Positions 50,201 through 53,310 are shown, counted from the stretch's first letter. The stretch is 64,000 nucleotides of DNA from Rutpela maculata (GCA_936432065.2 OW386287.2:90377688-90441687); one strand, 5' to 3'. A program made the numbers and translations. Notes: generated by a model from the sequence alone, not told the origin.

Positions 50201-51118
50201 TACATGTATTTACATGTAAAAATACATGCCACATGGAAATATACTAACTTTCGAAGGTATTCCTGTCCTAATGTGATTTTATGTCAACTGTCTGTTAAAT
50301 TACAATGTAATTATCCATACTGAGTACAAATTTGCTAGCCCTTGTGTAAATTTACAGACAACAGTAGTGTAATTTTACATCCAGTCTGTGAAATTCTAGT
50401 CATTATCACTGGTCACAGAACTACATTAAGAAGTATGTAAAATTACGCAAGTACTTTTTTCAGTGTATTAAGAATTTTATATAAATTATTTGTTGAGCAA
50501 ATAATACTGACTGATAGTCAAAATGTATCCCAAGTAAAAATAACCAGCCTTGTACTGTTGTGTTAATTTTTGAGACCAAATATTGGTGTTTAGACAACTA
50601 ACAATATTCATACATCCTATGTATAGCTTTTATTGGAGTTTGCAAATATAATACTGGCACAAATCTCAAAAATGAATATAAACAATAACACTTTTTGTTT
50701 TTGCAAAAACTGAAAGTTTGAAGATATGTGTGGCATGTGATGATTTTGTGTTATGCATATTTACAGAGAGAAGTTCTAGATTTGACATAATTAGCCAACT
50801 TCTATCAAATCTACCACAATTGTTTCAAAAATTTGTAAGGTCATTTAATACAGAAAAAAACATTTTTTTTTTAAACAAAGGAATACAATATAGTCTCAAT
50901 GAATTAAAAATATTAAAAATAATTGTTATTAAATTATTGATTTTCTTACTTAAAATTTTTTCTTTAATTAGGAGGGGACTCTACAGTAAATCGTCAGCCT
51001 GGCTTTAGGGACAATGAACCTACATATCCACCTCCTAGACCACCAAGTTATGATCAAAATTTCGTTGCTCCAGTGGGAACCCGTGCAGAAATAAGATGTC
51101 GAATCAATAATCAAGATG
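1919..51118 (+). CDS. trol: Perlecan-like Ig-repeat proteoglycan core, ten internal exons
   Basis: Joined exons 1919-2221, 6640-6785, 19406-19580, 27032-27183, 27789-28204, 30141-30403, 30485-30665, 45262-45501, 47078-47217 and 50972-51118 total 2163 nt. They read through without a stop, because every donor phase matches the next acceptor phase. The product is a run of C2/I-set Ig domains with paired cysteines, the Trp of strand C and DxGxYxC signatures (DSGRYVCEA, DQGDYQCIA, DSGLYICTI, DRGVYVCVA, EEGEYVCSA, DEGLYVCHA). Perlecan is a secreted basement-membrane proteoglycan whose long Ig array binds other matrix proteins. The DDGRGLLVITNLR-type phrase and Pro-rich linkers favour perlecan over hemicentin or titin, but this is a judgement made without a search. 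Signal peptide, LDLa, laminin and LamG modules would lie outside the window. Introns reach 14.6 kb through transposon insertion. Confidence 0.75.
2593..2709. repeat. Short foldback MITE/hairpin
   Basis: The two sides are imperfect inverted copies: TTTATTCCGATTTCTGTGAC on the left against the complement of GTCAGAGAAATCTGAATAAA on the right, continuing into CACGACCATTA on both arms. A second small hairpin lies at 3155-3203 (GTTTGATGTCAC / GTGACATCAAAC). The rest of intron 2222-3338 shows nothing else. Confidence 0.5.
4424..4626. repeat. Foldback hairpin inside the 3341-6290 transposon
   Basis: The left arm (CGAGCTTTTTTTTATCGGAT ... AACTGACAT) pairs with the complement of the right arm ending AAAAGAAAAGCTCGAG, over about 85 bp each with mismatches. 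The 79-aa minus ORF here (4370-4609) is just low-complexity sequence of the arms. Confidence 0.5.
5166..5608 (+). pseudogene. Transposon protein remnant with TSO1-like CXC motif
   Basis: The first part, 5166-5396, contains VYHAQCRRSYTR, an H-x3-C zinc-ligand pattern near the N-terminus of the family. After a stop and a shift of frame, about 5410-5608 reads VLDFGWYLKEE..PK, followed by a Cys-rich block (CTPFCKCKLYNC, CKCSK, CNISCLCEGKC) that looks like a tesmin/TSO1 CXC domain. CXC domains bind DNA. Family proteins are several hundred residues, so the middle has been deleted. I assign no enzymatic function. Confidence 0.45.
6640..6785 (+). CDS. trol: Perlecan-like exon b: Pro-rich linker and first half of Ig
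   Basis: The acceptor is TTTCCAG ending at 6639; the donor GTAAGT is at 6786. The frame enters with two bases and leaves in phase 0. The exon opens with a proline-rich linker (PPRPPPPGPNIPP) and then the first Ig strands with Cys in RYNCSA. The second half of this domain is 12.6 kb away at 19406. Too short for ORF callers, but supported by phase matching on both sides and by Ig chemistry. Confidence 0.75.
7115..7607. mobile_element. Foldback MITE in the left arm (TA duplication)
   Basis: The ends are inverted copies, AGATAGGACTCTT against AAGAGTCCTATCT, with about 45 bp matching. TA lies on each side (7113-7114 and 7608-7609). Its centre is a near-perfect hairpin, 7462-7560, in which about 40 bp (core TTGTTTATTACGAA and TTCGTAATAAACAA) pair. 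Noncoding. Confidence 0.55.
8096..9153. mobile_element. Palindrome-filled MITE 1 (CCCAGACAGC ends, AT duplication)
   Basis: The ends are CCCAGACAGCACT and, inverted, CCCACACAGCACA, flanked by AT (8094-8095, 9154-9155). Both halves are filled with variants of GGATATCC/GGATAACC/GGATGTCC, and an imperfect tandem repeat of about 78 bp lies at 8245-8400 (CCATAGGAAGAAAAAGGGAC twice). The middle (8400-8880) is plain AT-rich DNA. It shares its end consensus and 2-bp duplication with the elements at 9486 and 13611. Confidence 0.55.
9486..10651. mobile_element. Palindrome-filled MITE 2 (CCCAAGCAGC ends, AA duplication)
   Basis: The left end CCCAAGCAGCACAATTAATT pairs with the inverted right end CTCAAGTAGCGCAGAATTCT, both running into AAGATATC. 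AA flanks both sides (9484-9485, 10652-10653). The interior repeats AGATATCT, CTTCTAGAAG and GAACTTCTAG motifs, and a block around 10236-10345 is directly repeated at 10362-10457 (AGAAAATTGAGCTGTATGGT in both). No coding potential. Confidence 0.55.
11158..11320. mobile_element. Small MITE with CCTTAGCCGGG ends
   Basis: CCTTAGCCGGGAAAGGAGGA on the left matches the complement of the right end (TTCCTTTCCCGGCTAAAG). TATA flanks it on both sides (11154-11157 and 11321-11324). At 163 bp it is noncoding. The DNA between 10654 and 11150, and from 11325 to 11960, shows nothing I can support. Confidence 0.5.
11966..12395. mobile_element. MITE with GGCGCGTTTAGGGAATG ends
   Basis: GGCGCGTTTAGGGAATGCAAC at the left pairs with the inverted right end GGCACGTTTAGGGAATGTAAC. 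About 430 bp, noncoding. CAACAGTTG-like words repeat in the left half. The outer foldback at 12401 sits 5 bp beyond its right end, so the original right flank is split between 12396 and 18817. Confidence 0.5.
12667..13205. mobile_element. Inner foldback element with TA duplication
   Basis: GGGTGGGCTGAAAAACACGA at the left pairs with TCGTGTTTTTCAGCCCACCC at the right. The whole 539 bp is one long imperfect palindrome, with TA on either side (12665-12666, 13206-13207). The G-C-rich tract around 12707-12730 pairs with 13073-13096. It lies inside the left half of the outer foldback. Confidence 0.6.
13211..13345. repeat. Hairpin with CACCTCCACGGTGCC arms
   Basis: The left arm (GGTTTGTCGCTCCTAACACA, then CCTCCACGGTGCC) pairs with the right arm (GGCACCGTGGAGGTGTATTA, then GGGGCGACAAAGCC). 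About 40 bp of stem and a 50-bp AT-rich loop. It lies between the inner and outer foldback arms and may be the remains of a third palindrome. Confidence 0.45.
13860..14670 (-). ncRNA. tRNA-like SINE head or tRNA pseudogene, split by an insertion
   Basis: On the minus strand, 14665-14637 followed by 13919-13878 reads TGGTTCAGTGAGTTAAG (A-box-like), then GCGGTTCGATCCC (B box), and ends in a run of T at 13866-13876, a Pol III terminator. The two boxes belong together only after removing the insert at 13920-14636. I do not assign an anticodon because the fold is unclear. It could be a tRNA-derived SINE captured in the GACGTCA element. Confidence 0.5.
13920..14636. mobile_element. 717-bp MITE with 37-bp perfect TIRs and 8-bp duplication
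   Basis: CTCCGATTAAAGAACTTATA begins each end in inverted orientation, and the match is perfect for 37 bp. The duplication CTCGCAAC is exact at 13912-13919 and 14637-14644. Perfect TIRs and TSD indicate a fairly recent insertion. An 8-bp duplication fits hAT-like or P-like transposases, but the ends do not have the usual hAT CAG. No ORF of note. Confidence 0.75.
14931..14992. repeat. AT microsatellite
   Basis: Runs of (TA)n and ATATACAT interrupted by GTGA. A simple repeat with no other signal. Confidence 0.8.
15021..15210. repeat. Direct duplication of an 88-bp GACGTC block
   Basis: The block at 15021-15108 (from ATGACGTCAAAATAATGACC to CACGTCTCTGG) is repeated at 15123-15210 with a single difference that I can see. 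It lies in the GACGTCA element, next to the LINE 3' tail. The LINE inserted where the second copy would continue into TACGTCATTTATT. Confidence 0.7.
15401..18202 (-). CDS. LINE 1 ORF2: endonuclease-reverse transcriptase
   Basis: Open for 933 codons. An APE-type endonuclease occupies residues about 1-210 (HFNVQGM, CGDMNINF, final SDHCF). The reverse transcriptase follows, with FDLSRAFDTVDH near residue 565, GVPQGSTLGPL and YADDT near 655. The C-terminus has the YDTRN motif common to CR1/Jockey-group elements. No RNase H. The frame is open upstream of the Met into the ORF1 region without an in-frame stop for about 65 codons, so the true start may be earlier. No stop breaks it, so it may be recent. 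Confidence 0.85.
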   Translation of the reverse strand: MHFNVQGMLGKELDLELLLSIYQVDIICITEHWLKSYEITSFQLSDYVLINNSCRKDFQRGGVCIFSKEKFKMKPLPYKIYIEKHFEITIAIVDVLKSGAKLYIITVYRSPSGNLKIFIDKMYELMYYIYRGNSYYIVCGDMNINFLAQTSESKDIVNLFSEFDMHNHISEPTRITATSATSIDVIFSNVTVKSSLVKETHFSDHCFQICEFNLPLLKKCESEIIFKRDFSSSNLVTFRNIIAHESWSEMYESIGLDNIFDSFYSTIMFHFNNAFPYKKIQTNRNKKPWFNHQLKSLHQTLCDMSKICKNTNNAVIKDKYNKLKIIYREQVKQAKANFNNNRISNTSNIMKESWKIINEMKGNTKKYDSYHININGEEIVDKTRLANHFNNFFLDIQSSKPDINNLKFAPHSENTFYLYPTTPYEIEGFIMKTTLKPAAGIDEIYGSALRVISDLISTPLSYLINESFIEGKYPDSLKISKSVPVFKNKGARDEINNYRNICLQSQLAKLFDMCYNTRLTQFLEAQNLLNTSQHGFRSKKSTSTAIAELCDSVYECLNNKQFPIALYFDLSRAFDTVDHDLLLEKLYRIGVRGVAYNWAASYLRGRRQIVVIDKYKSESRNVNIGVPQGSTLGPLFFIIFINDIIYSCTSSQKTIIYADDTNQLVTGNNLIQSVETSNISALEFYQWCQHNGIRVNVNKTFSMVFQSKNGKSESSQLIKMNHKSIEQVNSIKFLGVVIDQKMTWEEHIDYISSKLSTMCFIVRQLRATVSLSILKLAYYGLVQSILSYGLIFWGRSAHFHKVFVIQKKIIRCMVGAHPHTSCRQIFINLSIQTLPSLYIYLVVLNIKMRENSFMKISNVHKYDTRNNSNLYQPYSRLSVSQNSHIYQGITCFNRFLNLCSDVSVIQNFNHFKQKLYEHLVSKAFYSVEEYLGH
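18415..18726 (-). pseudogene. LINE 1 ORF1, C-terminal part
   Basis: About 100 residues, with SLHVTRLKPTTKPDDLKRML and a basic C-terminal half (TIRQDNFKKAWRRDSWPDG). This resembles the RRM-like C-terminal domain of LINE ORF1 nucleic-acid chaperones. The Met at 18735 lies in the flanking DNA, so the real start has been lost by 5' truncation. Confidence 0.55.
18819..19405. other. Intron end, no feature
   Basis: AT-rich sequence up to the acceptor at 19405. The small ORFs at 18884-19245 are low-complexity F/I-rich frames with no recognisable domain. Confidence 0.6.
19406..19580 (+). CDS. trol: Perlecan-like exon c: second half of Ig
   Basis: The acceptor TTGCAG ends at 19405; the donor GTAAGT is at 19581. 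The exon enters in phase 0 and leaves in phase 1. It supplies strand C Trp (VQWRKEGG), the DDGRGLL turn and the strand F motif DSGRYVCEA, then ends in NLNVG. Together with exon b it makes one standard Ig domain. Confidence 0.8.
19737..20193. mobile_element. hAT-type MITE
   Basis: CAGTGCATTTTTTAA ends in inverted orientation, with the exact 8-bp duplication TATGATGG at 19729-19736 and 20194-20201. At 457 bp there is no transposase. TIR sequence and 8-bp TSD are both classical for hAT. GTGGGC/GCCCA and CGCCCAGTG words recur just inside both ends. Confidence 0.85.
20403..20932 (+). pseudogene. LINE 2 ORF2, endonuclease-RT linker
   Basis: The frame reads DILHFMQETVKATNSPELRE, FNNFFADIAKNI, then the first RT positions (IIFNLKNKNSKDYYNL, PLTRLFNLCI). 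It is the usual linker between endonuclease and RT in CR1/Jockey-type ORF2. It stops because the DNA transposon starts at 20933; the last three residues (SVE) come from that insert. Upstream coding is broken by a stop at about 20378. Confidence 0.7.
21799..22134 (+). pseudogene. N-terminal zinc-ligand part of a transposon protein
   Basis: It starts MECLFCGQTLKD (C-x2-C) and reaches KVKFHIACKQTYIS (H-x3-C). After an in-frame TAA at 22012, the same frame continues with FREIENVSSSSVRC, then FNIRTMCLICNTSRKKG, a second C-x2-C pair. The pattern matches the N-terminus of the family whose CXC-bearing C-terminus survives at 5397-5608. Everything downstream of about 22134 has been lost. No function is assigned. 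Confidence 0.45.
22342..23033. mobile_element. Foldback MITE with CACATCCAGTGGAAG ends
   Basis: The left arm 22342-22450 and the inverted right arm 22905-23033 match for about 110 bp (CACATCCAGTGGAAG, TTGTTCAAATAGGCTTAGAA, AAGTTTGAGCG). A second copy of the end sequence at 22670-22700 suggests an internal duplication or a nested copy. At 22736-22782 there is a short tandem array of TTTACCCCAA. Noncoding. Confidence 0.6.
24753..26020 (+). pseudogene. LINE 2 ORF2, reverse transcriptase with stops
   Basis: The frame gives PIHKKGPTNLL, YRPISLIPIIAKVFEK, QYGFRNARST, FCDLSKAFDCV, YGVPQGSVL, a TGA stop at 25247, then FADDATTINK, a TGA at 25541 and a jump into FGLQRKAVRIIN..., HSYNTRHKAN to the C-terminus. 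The part between about 25575 and 25600 is shortened (the usual thumb helices are missing). It is dead, with two stops and a deletion. Confidence 0.75.
26197..27031. other. Intron end, no feature
   Basis: AT-rich intronic DNA. The ORF at 26434-26658 has no recognisable domain. Confidence 0.6.
27032..27183 (+). CDS. trol: Perlecan-like exon d: first half of Ig
   Basis: The acceptor TTTTGTAG ends at 27031; the donor GTAAGG is at 27184. It enters with two bases and leaves in phase 0. The sequence has the A' strand SPPFVDVGEG, then VTCASTGLPAP, with the first Ig cysteine. The canonical strand C Trp is replaced (LALIRLDN). A read-through ATG upstream at 26956 exists but lies in the intron, so I do not use it. 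Confidence 0.75.
27789..28204 (+). CDS. trol: Perlecan-like exon e: half Ig plus one whole Ig
   Basis: The acceptor TTTTCAG ends at 27788; the donor GTGAGT is at 28205. It enters in phase 0 and leaves in phase 2. The first 45 codons finish the Ig begun in exon d (DQGDYQCIATNRAG). The rest is a complete Ig domain, with Cys in TLRCGS, Trp in IRWSKLGG and the motif DSGLYICTI. This open frame is not recorded as a long ATG-initiated ORF because it has no early Met. Confidence 0.8.
28205..29294. other. Intron with weak internal repeats
   Basis: Between 28480 and 28910, short words such as GTAACCTGT, AGCTATATAATAGCTGT and CTCTATAAAG recur in both orientations. That is similar in style to the palindrome-filled MITEs elsewhere, but I cannot find matching ends. 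The rest shows nothing. Confidence 0.35.
29295..29433. repeat. GC-rich hairpin (about 139 bp)
   Basis: The arms AATAGTATATTGCATTAC, then GAGTAGAACGC and TTTTTTTGTGTT, pair with their inverted copies, closing on GGCTGAGGCGAAGCC. The three small ORFs called here on both strands are shadows of this palindrome. Confidence 0.65.
29549..29700. repeat. Three tandem copies of a 53-56-bp unit
   Basis: Each unit has GGTGGC, TTCGG, ACTAACATT(A/T)TGTTACTAG and TAAAACAATGTCC. Copies begin near 29550, 29602 and 29655. Noncoding, and close to the splice acceptor region of exon f (30141). Confidence 0.65.
30141..30403 (+). CDS. trol: Perlecan-like exon f: complete Ig domain
   Basis: The acceptor GTTTATAG ends at 30140; the donor GTGAGT is at 30404. 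It enters with one base and leaves in phase 1. It encodes a full I-set Ig: VSPERVTLSQGQ, then LHCFTTG, IQWTKLAG, LHLRNV and DRGVYVCVATN. Only 81 bp of intron separate it from the next exon, the shortest intron in the window. Confidence 0.85.
30485..30665 (+). CDS. trol: Perlecan-like exon g: first half of Ig
   Basis: The acceptor TTTTAG ends at 30484; the donor GTAATT is at 30666. It enters with two bases and leaves in phase 2. It encodes the A-to-D strands of an Ig domain: PPRLEIHPENQQ, ILQCRAIAG and VWSRADGQPL. The partner half is exon h, 14.6 kb downstream across the most transposon-loaded intron. Confidence 0.8.
31024..31311 (-). CDS. Hypothetical small ORF, 95 aa
   Basis: Starts MSRRTRGDKAISWSC and contains three cysteines and GRSCCKG. 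I recognise no family. It lies in a transposon-rich intron and could be a first exon or fragment of a mobile-element protein. Length, opposite strand and lack of a visible splice partner make a real host gene unlikely. Confidence 0.2.
   Translation of the reverse strand: MSRRTRGDKAISWSCNTNINTHISLENHKQSVGGFTYNDSTIYFLITGRSCCKGTNKIQNCFKNPGFVTITDVIELLNSKEADFVNGFSTKCAEI
31785..33440 (+). pseudogene. LINE 3 relic, (ATCT)n tail
   Basis: Broken frames give VFSKILEIAINDQL, QHGYMKNRNTHSAV, DVPQGSILGPTL, YADDTNVSITAES, TWAQKNNLLINQQKT, and finally QKVTVRIFANLGF. The FDxxxAFD block is deleted. The 3' end is AAAATAAATATATCTATC (about 33420-33438). Many stops, so an old copy. Confidence 0.7.
33520..34195. 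repeat. CCGAAACC-rich repeat
   Basis: Words such as ACCGAAACCG, CCGCACCGTAATTAC and GGAAACCAAATTG recur in both halves, on either side of the hAT MITE. It is probably an old noncoding element; no clear ends are visible. Confidence 0.4.
33672..33905. mobile_element. hAT-type MITE with G-rich left end
   Basis: Ends CATGGTGGTGCC and, inverted, CAGAGACGGCGCC; exact 8-bp duplication ATGGTGAA at 33664-33671 and 33906-33913. It holds a G13 run at 33687-33699 and two CCCCCC blocks. It interrupts an older repeat rich in CCGAAACCG words (33540-34190). Confidence 0.75.
34521..36566 (-). mobile_element. LINE 4, 5'-truncated, (TAAA)n tail
   Basis: The 3' tail is (AAAT)n, seen on + as (TTTA)n at 34520-34545. 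The 5' end at about 36566 returns to the MITE sequence, with CAAT on both sides as a possible 4-bp duplication (34517-34520, 36567-36570). Comparison with MITE copy B shows exactly where the insertion lies. Confidence 0.75.
34614..36569 (-). CDS. LINE 4 ORF2 C-terminal part: reverse transcriptase
   Basis: 651 codons, uninterrupted. It contains the endonuclease-RT linker (ANYFASVTVDKV near residue 90), RT motifs YRPISILSVISKIMER, HGFRKNHST, FDLSRAFDSLN near 270, GVPQGSVLGPL and FADDN near 360, then the C-terminal NYKTRHDDL. The endonuclease domain is missing through 5' truncation, and the Met at 36569 is accidental. CR1/Jockey superfamily. Lack of stops suggests a fairly recent copy. Confidence 0.8.
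   Translation of the reverse strand: MHWLIQRYSSPDLVNLYKCKKREYNNNIRNAKHEYFSNRILNAPNSTKEIWRLIKSELHTNHSSPVDVKLNINGKVTDNPNDVAEHFANYFASVTVDKVKNHFGANLSHTCTSSELNDQSIFIYPVTPDEIRQIIFELKNKQALGPDGLSTKFIKYACDFIIEPLCILINASFQSGVFPSLLKIATVIPIFKKNDSLEPENYRPISILSVISKIMERIAFNRIMAFFNSFKILTDRQHGFRKNHSTDTATIQLLQFVYNEMDKGNLVMGLFFDLSRAFDSLNLSFVKEKLFKVGIRGVFLQWIMSYLTDRSLQVKINQTISNEHDISLGVPQGSVLGPLIFLIFVNDLPSFISKGNITMFADDNSFGISAPSLVELLDDAMAVMTEFGDYCCRNNLILNLEKTVCMYFSQRKSLPSNTQLNFNNMTLPFSSNTRFLGISIDTKLSWDIQIEEVCKKLNKAYYCIRQLKNSLDTEALLQLYYSMAYCHISYNIIMWGRANNLQRVFVCQKRIIRLIFNLDFTTSCKNSFKSHRILTVPSIYLFSLLKYIKSNINQFKTTASYHNYKTRHDDLLALPHHNTSHFEKSPYYSGISFYNKLPSEIKDVNNFNTNLVSNNFYLRNVYIHTKNFNLYLSYVLFIMFYIYYLLSHLVN
38592..39299 (+). 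CDS. LINE 5 ORF1: PHD-like zinc finger and RRM-like chaperone
   Basis: 235 aa. Residues 1-60 have the Cys/His pattern of a PHD finger (CLKC, FKCDGC, LHIQCA, FFCEDC). A coiled coil follows at about 65-105 (LIEDLQKEVEKLKNKSSE), then an RRM-like part (NLILYNLPEP, IFRLGKK, PVKVMLD) and a basic C-terminal region. This order is typical of ORF1 of CR1-group LINEs, where it packages the RNA. It is intact, and 43 nt separate it from ORF2. Confidence 0.75.
   Translation: MSKICLKCKLEVSEDKTSFKCDGCNRFLHIQCANVTATEVKCLQLQARKLKFFCEDCEEGLLQVPVLRRLIEDLQKEVEKLKNKSSECILENENIVNEVFERQKRSKNLILYNLPEPNSNEPAQRKEEDKKNTIEILKDLSDSPLEIRNIFRLGKKADKIRPVKVMLDHAETVINILKKKRNLQNTAVRISSDQTPAQQEIYRKVKAELEERKGRGEQDIFIKYIKGVPQIIKEN
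39343..42324 (+). pseudogene. LINE 5 ORF2: endonuclease-RT with one TAA
   Basis: 993 codons in one frame, interrupted only by a TAA at 39589-39591 within the endonuclease (NYF-stop-IEGFN). The endonuclease carries SQNIRSINKN, LTETWH, YRPPS, GDLNFN and TDHHAV. The RT has YRPISLLSSLSKIFEK, FLDLRKAFDTVHHD, FGVPQGTVMGPI and YADDT near residue 705. The C-terminus has YYNTRQP. A short read-through or one reversion would restore the frame, so the copy died recently or the base is an assembly error. Confidence 0.8.
42795..43325 (-). pseudogene. LINE 6 ORF2, RT thumb and C-terminus
   Basis: Minus-strand frames give WFPANQLSLNVNKTE, SVKFLGVFLDPTLNF, then after a frameshift near 43018 VIESVLSYAILVWGHSSHANRVF and LQRRAVRIIAKL, ending ECLLY at the MITE B boundary. 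The Met positions are arbitrary. The RT core is missing (5' truncation). Confidence 0.7.
43341..44616. other. Intron, no feature
   Basis: AT-rich DNA without ORFs or clear repeats. ACCACATTCATA occurs twice near 44320-44370. Confidence 0.6.
44617..44790 (-). pseudogene. 57-aa ORF with C-x2-C and FHPKQ, LINE ORF1-like N-terminus
   Basis: It reads MADKLELYSDQDNKN, then CGYRKKEYYKVKCLKC and IFHPKQAAQ, and ends at a TAG. The C...C-x2-C...H spacing recalls the first zinc finger of some LINE ORF1 proteins. It is too short to be a full protein, and nothing supports splicing. The remaining DNA up to the exon at 45262 is featureless. Confidence 0.35.
45262..45501 (+). CDS. trol: Perlecan-like exon h: Ig end plus Ig start
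   Basis: The acceptor TTTTCTAG ends at 45261; the donor GTAAGT is at 45502. It enters with one base and leaves in phase 2. It completes the Ig of exon g (EEGEYVCSANNEAG) and begins the next (LRLECQGTGVPQP, VYWTRYD). A minus-strand ORF at 45245-45439 is only its shadow. Confidence 0.8.
45553..46117. mobile_element. MITE with CACTGAACTC ends
   Basis: CACTGAACTCTACTATATAA at the left pairs with the inverted right end CACTGAACTCTGCTATATAA, extending into ATGGAAGG. The flanks are G-rich (GGGGT / GGGCT), so the duplication is uncertain. 565 bp; the 75-aa minus ORF inside has no recognisable domain. The intron from 46118 to 47077 shows nothing else. Confidence 0.6.
47078..47217 (+). CDS. trol: Perlecan-like exon i: Ig end with RGD
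   Basis: The acceptor TTTCTAG ends at 47077. I chose the donor GTAAGA at 47218, which leaves phase 1 and matches exon j; the alternative GTGATG at 47212 is also phase 1 but a poorer donor. The exon encodes the second half of an Ig domain (DEGLYVCHAES, then IQLVILRGDG). With the chosen donor the protein has an Arg-Gly-Asp directly after the last beta strand. Confidence 0.75.
47267..48247. mobile_element. DNA element with tandem-repeat arms
   Basis: The ends are AGTGGCTTCTGTGAGTCGGA and, inverted, AGTGGCTTCTGCGAGTCGGA. Each arm contains two copies of a unit of about 130-145 bp (GAACACGATGG, GTTTAAACTC, CGGCCAAAAACCACCCC, ACGCCGTCTCATA), in opposite orientation in the two arms. No duplication is obvious. 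The ORFs called on both strands (47142-48360) arise from these GC-rich units, not from a gene. Confidence 0.6.
48248..50102. other. Intron, no feature
   Basis: AT-rich, with no ORF, palindrome or repeat that I can support. Confidence 0.6.
50105..50466. mobile_element. Palindrome-filled MITE 4 (ACACTGAAAAAAGT ends, AT duplication)
   Basis: ACACTGAAAAAAGTGACC at the left pairs with the inverted right end ACACTGAAAAAAGTACTT. AT lies on both sides (50103-50104, 50467-50468). The interior repeats GTAAAATTAC/GTAATTTTAC words and holds a perfect hairpin ACATGTATTTACATGT region at 50200-50228. 362 bp, noncoding, and about 500 bp from the next perlecan exon. Confidence 0.65.
50972..51118 (+). CDS. 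trol: Perlecan-like exon j: linker and start of eighth Ig
   Basis: The acceptor TTAATTAG ends at 50971; the donor GTATGT is at 51119. It enters with two bases and leaves in phase 1. It encodes a Gly/Pro-rich linker (TYPPPRPPSYD), then the first Ig strands with Cys in IRCRINN. The layout resembles exon b (linker, then half an Ig). The matching second half is not seen before 64000, so the next intron is at least 12.9 kb. Confidence 0.7.
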
Positions 51119-52620
51119 GTATGTTTTAGTATAAGTATTTTAAGTTTATTAGTAAGATAAAGATAGAATGTCTTTATTAGTAAAAGGAAAAGAAACAACA
51201 CGAGAGGATGCAGAACAGATAAAAAGGGCTCATTAAGTTAACACTAAACACATAATAAAAAAAAATAGCACATAATTATTAAAATAGTAAAAAATAAACC
51301 TAAGGACTTATAATGGGCCTTTACAGTATATTCGAATTTTGACATTTAAATATGGTAGGTGTCATTTGGGGAAAATAAAATAATTTTTGATCTAAAAATG
51401 AGGCGTCTTAGGACAGGGACCAATGAGAAATAAATTAGCGAAATACTACAACTTTCACGGGGTATTTCAAACGCTCGAGTTTCACGAGCCTTGATTGCAC
51501 ACGTAATCCCACCAATTATCGTCAAGGACGCAACGGAAGAACTTGCAAACCGGCAACACTGCGATCGCCGAGCGTGCGGATAGCGGATAACCTTAAACTT
51601 TCATTTGAGCTGTCGTATTTAATAGTAGTGTTTATAGTTTGTGTGTCTGTGAAGTTATTTTTTAATATGGAACAAGGTTACGAAAAAGGGTCATCTGATA
51701 ACCTACCATGTGTGGATACGGTGATGGTTGACGAGTTTTATGAGAACAATTTAGATTTTTTAAGTACAGAGCGCCGAAATATAATGAATTTACGGTGAGT
51801 ATCAACTTGTTTGCACCTTTTATTGATGTTGCTTGCTTATTAACTTGCTTTCAAAACTCTCGCGTACACATTCAAAATTAAGTAACAACGATTTTGCAAA
51901 ATTTTAGCTTTGTGAACAGAATTATTTTGAGATTAAGTTAAAGGTGACATTGACATTTATTTTAAATTGAATTAAAACGAACATAAAAATAAACACGAAT
52001 ATATTTAAAAAGGTTTTAATATTTTGTCATGGCCCCATTAGCCTCTAGCACTGCTTTTATCTAGTCCAAAATGAGTAGCAACCCATCTTATGGACCACCC
52101 CTCTTGCATCAAAACTTTGTCTTGCTCTGTCAGTCGAGGCATTTTGAGTTTTCAGAAGTACAAATGTCAGTATTTAATACAGCAAAAAATAGGTGTACGG
52201 GAAAGTTTTGGAAGCAAAGTGTACATAGAAAATTTAAAATTTGGACATGTATAAATGTTAGTTTTAATTTTTTTTAGGGCAACTAGGGAATCATATGGTG
52301 ATAACGCCATAGGTCATGTCCAGTTACAACGAGTGGGAGCTAAATGCACGGTCAAAGCAAAAATTACTCTAGAACATAAAACGTCACTGGCAAAATATAA
52401 TGTGGTTGCTGTGATTGACGAGGTCGAGGAGAAAGTTTTAAGCAGCAAGTGTCTTAGTTGTCCAGCTGCAGCAGGTACATAAAAGATTTAAAACATACTA
52501 GCAAACTAAAAATAAACATGAAAGAAAAAGTGTCAGTAAGAGGCAATGTTTCCACAGAAGTAACGTTAATCATTTAGTAATGTGCTATAATCCAGTAAAG
52601 ATATGATTTAAAAAAAAAGA

Positions 52621-53310
52621 TTTGGGCAAGCTGATATTTTCAGGGTTGTTTGGGGATAGCCTCCCGAGTATCCAACCAAAAGATCACACTCAAACACCTG
52701 TAATGAAGGGAGTAAATAGGAGTGGTTTCTTATTTATTATTTTTATAAAAAATGACTCAAATAAAAGTTGTTGCTTTATGACATTTTTTTTTCTTTGGTA
52801 TTTTATCCTGTACAGTTAAATTATAATAGGGTGGTTTCTTTATTATATCAAAAATATCCTTATAAAAATTGTGGATAATGAAATAAGCAACAACTTTGCT
52901 TTATAACATTTTTTTGTTAATTCGGTATTTTGTAAAAAAAAATAATAAGAACCACCCCTATTATAATTTAACTGTACATGTTAAAATGCTAAAGTAAAAA
53001 AGAAAATGTTATGAAGCAAAGTTGTCACTTATTTCATTATCTACAAGTTTCATTAGGGCCATTTTTTTGTACAAAAAAAGAAGAACTCGTATTATAATTC
53101 ACTGTACAGTCTGAAATATCAAAGTTAAAAAAAATGTCATAAGGCAAAGTTGTAGACAATATAATTATCTGCAACTTTTATTAAGGTCATTTTTTTTTAA
53201 TAAATAAGAAACCACTTCTATTACTCCCTTCATCAGTTCAAGTGTGATATTTTGGTTGGATACTTGGGAGACTGTCCCCGAGCAACCCTGAAAATATCTG
53301 CTTCCCCAAA
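52621..53310. mobile_element. Foldback element inside intron 2 of the nuclease gene
   Basis: TTTGGGCAAGCTGATATTTT at the left pairs with the inverted right end TTTGGGGAAGCAGATATTTT, then CAGGGTTG. A second palindrome is nested inside at 52813-52979 (ACAGTTAAATTATAATAGGG and inverse). 690 bp, noncoding. It leaves both splice sites intact. Confidence 0.6.

Noticed and set aside
52071..52277. 68-aa ORF in the nuclease gene's first intron
   Set aside because: Intronic, no domain, and it ends at the splice acceptor.
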